DNA from: Planctomycetota bacterium
GTDB lineage: Bacteria; Planctomycetota; Phycisphaerae; UBA1845; UTPLA1
NCBI GenBank assembly: GCA_003576905.1
Contig: QEVG01000034.1
Location: forward strand, 1 to 57,371
Reading direction: 5' to 3'
DNA length: 57,371 nucleotides
The notes beneath the pieces were generated by a model. It saw only the letters and a program-made list of their open reading frames with translations. It had not been told where the DNA came from and made no database searches. A program made the position numbers and the translations under genes. Every line of letters begins with the position of its first letter. Position 1 is the stretch's first letter. Shown here piece after piece: positions 51,896 through 57,371 of the stretch.

Positions 51896-52312
51896 GACTT
51901 GGGTGCTCCGATTGAGGTCTGATCCCGGCCTCGGTCGGTCCTGGGCCGGGACCGGGAATGCTATCGCAGAGCGAAGCCAAACGCCAAAAACTGCGGCAAC
52001 CGGCTCAGCGTACAGCCAAACGACGGTCTGGCTCGCACCGTTGCTGTGCCTTTACGCCCGGTAATAGCTGGAAGTACTTATCGCCTGCACTGCCATGATG
52101 CGAAAACGCAACATTCTGCTTGATTGACCCTGCGGCGCACCGATACTTGTTTAGCCAATTCACAACCCCGGGGGACATCGCCGGTGCGGCCCCGTTTCGC
52201 TCTGATCCTTGGGGTGTGAGTGACGAATGTGGGATGCGCCCCGGCCGTTTGGGTCAAAGCACCTCGTGCCGGTACCCGATCGTATCCGTAGACCTTCTTC
52301 TCGCGGGAACGA
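51896..52312. other. Divergent intergenic region between ald and the NtrB-like gene
   Basis: No gene recognised. A 7-bp stem (51924-51930 with 51944-51950, cccggcc/ggccggg) lies in the presumed ald leader. TTGATT (52120-52125) and GATACT (52142-52147), 16 bases apart on the plus strand, could be the promoter of the histidine kinase gene. Confidence 0.4.
52120..52147 (+). promoter_or_regulatory. Putative promoter of the NtrB/NtrC-type operon
   Basis: TTGATT and GATACT are separated by 16 bases, each matching four of six consensus bases. A leader of about 160 bases would follow. Confidence 0.3.
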
Positions 52313-53548
52313 ATGATCAAGACGCCCACGAAATCCGAACCAGCCGAACGCCCCGCCACCGCAGGAGAAGATCTCTTCGCGCGGGTCTTCGAGTCGTTGC
52401 CCACGGTCGTCGTGGTCTTCGATCGGCGGCTCCAAGTCATCCGCGGGAACACCGCGGCCAAGAACATGTTGCCCCAGCATGCCGATCTCTCGGTGGCGTT
52501 GTCGAAACTCACCGCCGAGGGACGTTTCGAGGACTGGGCCGTCGAACTCCGAAGGGTCATGGAGACGCGCCTCCCGCGCCGGATTGACGTGACCGTTCGG
52601 CAGGGCGACGACGCGGGGGAAACCTACCTGAACCTGCTGGTGCACCCACTCCTTTCGCCGGACGGACGCGAGGTCTCGGGCGGCGTCCTGCTGGCCGAGG
52701 ACGTCACCGCGCACATCAGCATGGAACGCCGGCTCGCCGTTTCGGAACGGCTCGCCGCCGTCGGGAAGCTTGCCGCGCGGGTCGCGCACGAGCTCAATAA
52801 CCCGCTCGATGGAATCCTTCGCTTCACCAATCTCGCCATTCGCCGCGCCCGCGAAGCAGCGGCCGACCAGGCCGGCGCGGATGAAAAGCTGCTCAGCTAT
52901 CTCGAAAACATCCGCTCGGCGGTCGTGCGGATGAGCGAAATCACGGGCGACCTTCTCGAGTTCTCCCGCTCCACGCCCAGCGCCTTCGAACAGGCCACGA
53001 TCAACCGCATCGCCGAGGACGCCGTCCGCGCCATGGAGGGCCGGGCCCAGGAACGCGGGATCACCGTCGTATGCAACTTCAGCGAACACGATGTCCCTGT
53101 CGCCCGCGGCAGCAATCTCTTCCAGGTGTTCTGCAACCTCATCAAGAACGCCGTTGACGCGATGGGCGAGGAAGGGAGCCGGGCAGAGGGAACGGGTCGA
53201 TTTTCCGCCAGGGCGGAAAACAGGTCGCAGATGGGTCGAGGCGGTGGAACGCTGACTGTTTCCACGCGCGTCTGCCCGCCGGACGTAATCGTTACCGTCG
53301 CCGACACCGGCGTCGGTCTGCCTCCCGAGGCCGAGCGCATCTTCGAGCCGTTCTTTACCACCAAGCCCGCCGGCCAGGGCACCGGGCTCGGTCTCGCCGT
53401 CTGCAAGGACTTAATCGAGAAGTACGCCGGAACCATTACGGCCGCGCCCAACGAGCCGAGAGGGACGGTTATGACCGTCCGAATCCCTGTCGCGAACTGC
53501 GCGGCGGTGCCGGGTGTACGGGGTCGGACAACGCAGGAAACCCGATAG
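52313..53548 (+). CDS. NtrB-type PAS sensor histidine kinase
   Basis: A 411-residue cytoplasmic kinase without membrane helices. A PAS domain covers about 20-135 ('VFESLPTVVVVFDRRLQVIR'). HisKA at about 145-215 contains His159 in 'RVAHELNNPLDGIL', which is autophosphorylated. The ATPase domain has N-box Asn279 ('NLIKNAVDAM'), G1 'DTGVGLP' (331-337), F-box 'FEPFFTTK' and G2 'GTGLGLAV'. Between the N-box and the strand 'GGTLTV' there are about 24 extra residues (286-309) rich in Arg, Gly and Ser, encoded by a palindromic repeat; most relatives have a few residues there. It phosphorylates the regulator encoded 71 bases downstream. The signal is unknown. Confidence 0.92.
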   Translation: MIKTPTKSEPAERPATAGEDLFARVFESLPTVVVVFDRRLQVIRGNTAAKNMLPQHADLSVALSKLTAEGRFEDWAVELRRVMETRLPRRIDVTVRQGDDAGETYLNLLVHPLLSPDGREVSGGVLLAEDVTAHISMERRLAVSERLAAVGKLAARVAHELNNPLDGILRFTNLAIRRAREAAADQAGADEKLLSYLENIRSAVVRMSEITGDLLEFSRSTPSAFEQATINRIAEDAVRAMEGRAQERGITVVCNFSEHDVPVARGSNLFQVFCNLIKNAVDAMGEEGSRAEGTGRFSARAENRSQMGRGGGTLTVSTRVCPPDVIVTVADTGVGLPPEAERIFEPFFTTKPAGQGTGLGLAVCKDLIEKYAGTITAAPNEPRGTVMTVRIPVANCAAVPGVRGRTTQETR

Positions 53549-53619
53549 CAACGACGAGAGACCGCAACCTGGCAAATTCGACTGTCGCATAATCCTTATA
53601 CATACACGGGAGCCCCGCC

Positions 53620-55113
53620 ATGACGCATGCAAATACCGCGACCCACCGAACGCCGGCCGCGCAGTCCGCCACCCCCGCGGCCAAGGGGCGGATCCTCGTC
53701 GTCGATGACGACCGCATCGTCGTTGACTCCCTCGGCGAGTTTCTCCGCCTCGAAGGCTACGAAGTTCACGGCGTCGGCGGGGTCGATGCAGCGCTCGCGT
53801 CGCTCGCCGAGCGCCCGTGCGATCTTGTCATCACCGATGTGAACATGCCGCAGGCGGACGGCTTCGAGCTCCTCCGCGCCCTTCACGACCGCCATCCCGA
53901 CGTCGTCGCCATCGTCATCACCGGCTACGGCACGATCGAGTCCGCCGTCGAGGCCATCAAGATGGGGGCCTACGACTACCTGACCAAGCCCCTTTCCGAC
54001 GACGAAATCCGGCTCGTCGTCCAGCGGGCCCTCGCCCAGCAGGCCCTGCTCCGCGAGAACCGCACGCTCCGTGAGCAGCTCGACCTTCGCTATTCGCTCG
54101 ACAGCGTCGTCGGCCACGACTACAAGATGCTGAAGATCTTCGATCTCGTACAGACCATCGCCGACAGCCGCACGACGGTTCTCATCACCGGCGAGTCGGG
54201 CACCGGAAAGAGCCTCGTCGCCCACGCCATTCACCATCGATCCGACCGGCGCGCCAAACCCTTCATCGAGGTCTCCTGCGGGGCAATCCCCGAAGGCCTG
54301 CTGGAGTCCGAGCTGTTCGGCCACGTCAAGGGCAGCTTCACCGGCGCCGTCGGCAACAAGGACGGCAAGTTCAAGGCCGCCGAGGGTGGAACGCTCTTCC
54401 TCGACGAGATCAACTCTGCCTCGCCCGCGCTACAGGTCAAGCTGCTCCGCGTCCTTCAGGAGAAGAAGTTCGAACCAGTCGGCTCCAATCAGACGATCAC
54501 CGCCGACGTCCGAGTCATCCTCGCTTCCAACGTGGACCTGAAACGCGAAGTCGAGGCCGGACGATTCCGCCAAGACCTGTACTACCGCGTCAACGTTGTC
54601 ACCCTTCAGATGCCTACCCTCGTCGAGCGGCTCGGAGACATTCCGCTCCTTGCGGAGACCTTCCTCCGGAAGTACTGCGCCGAGAACCGCAAGCAGATCG
54701 TCGACATCTCGCTCGAGGCGATGCAGCGGCTTCAGCGCTACCACTGGCCCGGCAACGTCCGCGAGCTGGAGAACGCCGTCGAACGGGCCGTCGTCCTCTG
54801 CAAGGGACGGCACATCCTGCCCGAAGACCTGCCGGCCGCCGTGCTCGACGAGAGCGGGCCGATCGCGTCCGGCGGTGAAAGCGGCGGCGGATGGACGCCT
54901 GCCGGCACGCCCGAGGGGGCGTGGAAGCCGATGTCGCTCAAGGATGCCCTCGAGGAGCCCGAACGGCGGATCATTGAGGCGGCCTTGAAGGCGAACAACT
55001 GGAACCGGCAGCTCACCGCCGAGGTGCTCCAGATCAACCGCACCACGCTCTACAAGAAGATGAAGCACTTCGGGCTGGAATACGACCCGGCGCGGCACGG
55101 GACGGCGCGGTAG
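53620..55113 (+). CDS. NtrC-type sigma-54-dependent response regulator
   Basis: A 497-residue enhancer-binding protein. The receiver domain (about 24-140) has the phosphorylation site Asp73 ('LVITDVNMPQADG') and Lys123 ('YDYLTKPL'). The AAA+ domain (about 160-395) has Walker A 'GESGTGKS' (191-198), the sigma-54 contact loop 'GSFTGA' (238-243; the usual form is GAFTGA) and Walker B 'GGTLFLDEI'. The C-terminal Fis-type helix-turn-helix reads 'NWNRQLTAEVLQINRTTLYK'. With the kinase upstream it forms a two-component system that activates sigma-54 promoters. 'GGESGGGWTPAGTPEGAW' is a flexible linker before the DNA-binding domain. Targets are not evident; no glnA or nitrogen gene is next to it. Confidence 0.94.
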   Translation: MTHANTATHRTPAAQSATPAAKGRILVVDDDRIVVDSLGEFLRLEGYEVHGVGGVDAALASLAERPCDLVITDVNMPQADGFELLRALHDRHPDVVAIVITGYGTIESAVEAIKMGAYDYLTKPLSDDEIRLVVQRALAQQALLRENRTLREQLDLRYSLDSVVGHDYKMLKIFDLVQTIADSRTTVLITGESGTGKSLVAHAIHHRSDRRAKPFIEVSCGAIPEGLLESELFGHVKGSFTGAVGNKDGKFKAAEGGTLFLDEINSASPALQVKLLRVLQEKKFEPVGSNQTITADVRVILASNVDLKREVEAGRFRQDLYYRVNVVTLQMPTLVERLGDIPLLAETFLRKYCAENRKQIVDISLEAMQRLQRYHWPGNVRELENAVERAVVLCKGRHILPEDLPAAVLDESGPIASGGESGGGWTPAGTPEGAWKPMSLKDALEEPERRIIEAALKANNWNRQLTAEVLQINRTTLYKKMKHFGLEYDPARHGTAR

Positions 55114-55119
55114 CGCCGC

Positions 55120-55443
55120 TCAGGCCGGCAGGCGGGCAAAGAGAGCGCCGTCCTCGATCCGGGTTTCGAAGCGGCGAAGGGCAACGGCGTCGGACAGCGT
55201 GCAGGCCCCCGAGTCCAGGTCGAACTCCCATTGATGCCATGGACATGTCACTACCGCGCCGCGCACCTCGCCCGCCGCAAGGTTGCCGCCGGCGTGCGGG
55301 CAGCTGTTGGGCGTCACGACAAAGCGGTCGGGATCGCGGAGATGAAAGACCGCCAGTTCGTGCCGGCCGAGGGCGATAAACCGCGCGCGGCCGGGCGGCA
55401 GGTCGGCGACGGGCAGGAGGCGGGTCCAGCTTTCATACGGCAT
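55120..55443 (-). CDS. Rieske-type [2Fe-2S] ferredoxin-like protein
   Basis: A 107-residue soluble protein. The cluster ligands are Cys48/His50 in 'NSCPHAGGNLA' and Cys67/His70 in 'VTCPWHQWEFD', the C-x-H and C-x2-H pairs of Rieske proteins. The size and lack of a membrane helix match NirD-like or dioxygenase-ferredoxin members rather than cytochrome bc1 Rieske proteins. It would carry electrons to an unknown oxygenase or reductase. It is convergent with the NtrC-like gene, six bases apart. Confidence 0.9.
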   Translation of the reverse strand: MPYESWTRLLPVADLPPGRARFIALGRHELAVFHLRDPDRFVVTPNSCPHAGGNLAAGEVRGAVVTCPWHQWEFDLDSGACTLSDAVALRRFETRIEDGALFARLPA

Positions 55444-55500
55444 GGGCGCATTTTAGATCGGCGCGCGCCGGCCCGACAGCATCCGCGCAGGGCGGGGCGG

Positions 55501-55707
55501 TCAGTCGATGACGTAGCGGGAGCCGCGGAACGGCCGGTTCGTCTGGGCGAACAGGGCGATGTCGTCCACCAGCATGCGGGCGTCGTAATCGGCGACGCGG
55601 CTGAGCATGCGGTTGTTTTCCTGCTGTGTCGTGGCGACACCGCAGCCGACCGCCGGCGCGATCATGACGATGGCGAGCAGAGCCAGGCTGGCAAGTTTTC
55701 GCTTCAT
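55501..55707 (-). CDS. Small putative lipoprotein
   Basis: A 68-residue protein. The signal peptide 'LASLALLAIVMIAPAVGC' ends in a lipobox (AVGC). The 46-residue mature part is polar with 'QQENNRMLSRVADYDARMLV' likely helical. GAGGAA lies about nine bases upstream of the ATG. There is no family I recognise. It could be an envelope structural or accessory peptide. The Rieske gene follows 57 bases downstream on the same strand. Confidence 0.65.
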   Translation of the reverse strand: MKRKLASLALLAIVMIAPAVGCGVATTQQENNRMLSRVADYDARMLVDDIALFAQTNRPFRGSRYVID

Positions 55708-55923
55708 CTCGTGTTTCCTCGTCGGGCAGGCCCCCGCGGGGCGGGTGTCGTATCGGGATGACGGCGGATTCCCGCCGGCCAGGGTGGAATGTTCCCCTCC
55801 AAAGTATATGGAGTTTATTCGATCCGGCGCGGCATCGTCAACGATTCCGCCCGATTCGTGGTAACTCCAGTCGGCCGCGTCTCATAAAAGCGAAAGGCGC
55901 CGCACACCGCGACCCGCCGCGGG

Positions 55924-56490
55924 TTATGGCCCCCGAGCCCCCGGCCGTAGGGACGCCTGCGCGTCTGCTCCACCCTCGACGGGCCCGAACGCCTCATCCA
56001 GTGCCGCGAGCCATTCGCCGTAGCGGTAGGGAATGGTGAACGCCTCGCCGATCTCCTTGAGCCGGGCGAGGAACCGTTCGTATTCCGGACCCTGCCAGGC
56101 CTGCGAGCGCTCCTCGCAGAAGAACACGCGGCAGCCCAGCGGGCGGTGGTCGCGGGCGGTGCAGCGGCCTTCGATCTGGTAGGGGCACGCCCCATCCGTC
56201 GGGGCGAGCGGCCGGTCGGCCAACCCTTTGGCGAAGTACATCATCTCGACGGCCGTGACGTAGAGCCGATGTCCGAAAGTGTCAAAGCGGCAGCACTGCC
56301 CGCGATTGACGCAGACCGGGGCGTGGGCCGCGACGGCGGCGTCGACCTCGGCGTAGAAGTCGCGCATCGCCCGCGCGAAGCCGCCGGCGCCGGGCGACGG
56401 AGTTCCGTCGGCGGAGGCCGGAGTCGAACCGACCATGCCGGGCGGCGCGCCGGTTTTCTGCGTGACGAGCTGTGTCAGCGGGATGCTCAC
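55924..56490 (-). CDS. YkgJ-family cysteine-cluster protein
   Basis: A 188-residue protein. The N-terminal cluster 'CVNRGQCCRFDTFGHRLYVT' (Cys, then Cys-Cys) and the later 'CPYQIEGRCTARDHRPLGCR' plus 'FFCEE' fit YkgJ/UPF0153, which binds a metal, probably zinc or an Fe-S cluster, through about eight cysteines. Function is not established. Its GTG start overlaps the upstream stop in GTGA (56487-56490), so the two YkgJ-like genes are translationally coupled. The long frame reaching 56646 was rejected because it overlaps the upstream gene by 160 bases. Confidence 0.75.
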   Translation of the reverse strand: MSIPLTQLVTQKTGAPPGMVGSTPASADGTPSPGAGGFARAMRDFYAEVDAAVAAHAPVCVNRGQCCRFDTFGHRLYVTAVEMMYFAKGLADRPLAPTDGACPYQIEGRCTARDHRPLGCRVFFCEERSQAWQGPEYERFLARLKEIGEAFTIPYRYGEWLAALDEAFGPVEGGADAQASLRPGARGP

Positions 56491-56942
56491 ACCGGGACCT
56501 CTCCCCAGGACTGGGCGCCCGCGCGCAGTTGAATCTGGACGAGGTCGTAGTGGCGGCCCTTGTTCATGCCGGGACAGCCCTTCGCGGCGTCGGCCCAGTC
56601 TGCGGGGGACGCGAGGTTGATGTCCCAGAAGGGCCACGTGCGGCACTGAAGCGGGCGCACCGGGTAGATCGAGCAGATCCGCTTGCCGTCCACCTCCTTG
56701 AGAAAGCAGCAGTCGCCGCTCCTGCGGTCCTCGGTCAGCGAGTAGCGTCGGCCGACGCGGCGAAGATGCTCCCGACCCAGCGTGCCGTCGGAGCGGCCGA
56801 TGAATTCAGCGATCATGCGGATCTCTTCGTCGTCGACATAGACATATCCCGGCGCGCCGGTGCAGCAGTTTCCGCACTGGGTGCAGGTGAACTTGAGGCC
56901 GTCTGCGTACCAGGGCGCCTTGGGCGCGGGGGTCTTGGGCAT
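56487..56942 (-). CDS. YkgJ-family cysteine-cluster protein (second copy)
   Basis: A 151-residue member of the same family: 'CTQCGNCCTGAPGYVYVDDE' near the N-terminus, then 'DCCFLKEVDGKRICSIYPVR' and 'PLQCRTWPFWD', the canonical order of YkgJ motifs. It is the closer of the two to the typical family. The ATG at 56942 was preferred over the frame's opening at 57248, which reads into Arg/Pro-rich non-coding sequence. It is the upstream partner of the coupled pair. Confidence 0.8.
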   Translation of the reverse strand: MPKTPAPKAPWYADGLKFTCTQCGNCCTGAPGYVYVDDEEIRMIAEFIGRSDGTLGREHLRRVGRRYSLTEDRRSGDCCFLKEVDGKRICSIYPVRPLQCRTWPFWDINLASPADWADAAKGCPGMNKGRHYDLVQIQLRAGAQSWGEVPV

Positions 56943-57371
56943 GGGGCAATCCGTATGCGGATGAGCGGTGTGGCGATTCCGATTCGGGCCATTGTAGCGG
57001 GAGTTGCGGCAAAATCGAAAAGGCGCCGTCGAAGACCGGGAGGGGACGCTGCGGGGAAGGCGAGGGTGGGGCGTCGAAACGGCGAAAAGGGAACAGCGAA
57101 TAGGGAACGGGGAACAGAGAAGGCAGGGGCGGGGGAATCGTGTCCTGTCCCTCTGAAGGCAACGAGGTGCGCGCGGGGGGCGCGCGACGGCGCGGGGGGC
57201 GAGGGAGGGCGCGGGACGGGGCGAGTGAAATGGAGACGGAAGAAGCACGAAGGAGTCGGAGTGAGAAACTCCCGGCGCGAGGCGACGCGTACCGCGCCGC
57301 CTGTGGCGGCATGTTCACCTGACGGCTGCCGCGTCCGGATAAGCAAACCTGAATGGGGGCATGCACAAATT
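56943..57371. other. Gene-free right end with G-rich repeats
   Basis: No gene supported. Bases 57086-57120 hold imperfect direct repeats of GGGAACAG/GGGAACGG. G-rich, A-poor runs span about 57030-57240. The last 37 bases match the left end in inverted orientation. Confidence 0.6.
57335..57371 (-). repeat. Right arm of the 37-bp inverted match
   Basis: The reverse complement of 114-150, ending exactly at the window edge. See the left arm for the comparison. Confidence 0.9.

Noticed and set aside
51924-51950. 7-bp stem as an intrinsic terminator
   Set aside because: It lies in the ald leader close to the start codon and is not followed by a T-run.
53571-53590. Possible sigma-54 site (TGGCA...GCA) upstream of the NtrC-like gene
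   Set aside because: The spacing between the GG and GC elements is 14 bases instead of the required 10.

Overview
The window is a 57.4 kb stretch of GC-rich bacterial chromosome, probably one whole assembled contig, with about 39 protein genes and one tRNA. Several features point to a planctomycete, perhaps a Phycisphaerae-like lineage. Two secreted proteins carry dockerin-like calcium-loop modules (DxDxDG and DxNxNxxPDxC type), one of them with choice-of-anchor 'SPCIDAG...DIGADE' endings. The prepilin leaders include the planctomycete-style 'RRAFTLLE'. The cell plan looks diderm: LptF/LptG, many lipoproteins and a MacAB-like exporter. Taxonomy is inferred from protein style only.

Layout. 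1-330 holds a cluster of TTCAGG motifs, a 20-bp palindrome and one arm of a 37-bp inverted match to the last bases of the window. 331-7021 holds small accessory enzymes (DUF1697, DUF1905/YdeI, an S51 peptidase, DinB, a cysteine-synthase-like PLP enzyme) and a secreted cadherin-like/dockerin-like protein. 7057-23331 is a cell-surface polysaccharide region. Five minus-strand genes run from a YfhO-like membrane protein through a glutaminase-PP-loop sugar amidotransferase fusion, a Wzx-type flippase and a 1479-residue multidomain enzyme to a GT-C glycosyltransferase. A small methyltransferase, a DPM1-like GT2 and GDP-mannose 4,6-dehydratase follow. 23347-26345 holds two pseudopilins and a GspF/PilC platform protein. 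26611-35138 holds two more GT-C-like membrane proteins, a UbiB-family kinase and lptF-lptG.

35139-41202 holds speA (arginine decarboxylase), divergent from lptF and preceded by a long leader with a Shine-Dalgarno-masking hairpin, and then a large double beta-helix surface protein. 41304-46835 holds an exported isoaspartyl methyltransferase, a tRNA with anticodon CAU, a tightly coupled uncharacterised operon (Cys-containing protein, lipoprotein, signal-peptide-plus-RDD protein) and coaD. 46902-50460 is a MacA/ATPase/MacB-type exporter. 50780-55113 holds alanine dehydrogenase and an NtrB/NtrC-type two-component pair. The end holds a Rieske ferredoxin-like protein, a small lipoprotein and two overlapping YkgJ-type cysteine-cluster genes.

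The most unusual item is the 1479-residue protein at 8676-13115. It reads as methyltransferase, kinase-like domain, short coiled coil, GT2, beta-rich insert, GT2. The first three parts have the order known for the O-antigen chain terminator/length regulator WbdD. Here they appear fused to two glycosyltransferases, next to a flippase rather than an ABC exporter. That would put polymer extension and capping in one polypeptide, which is a testable hypothesis.
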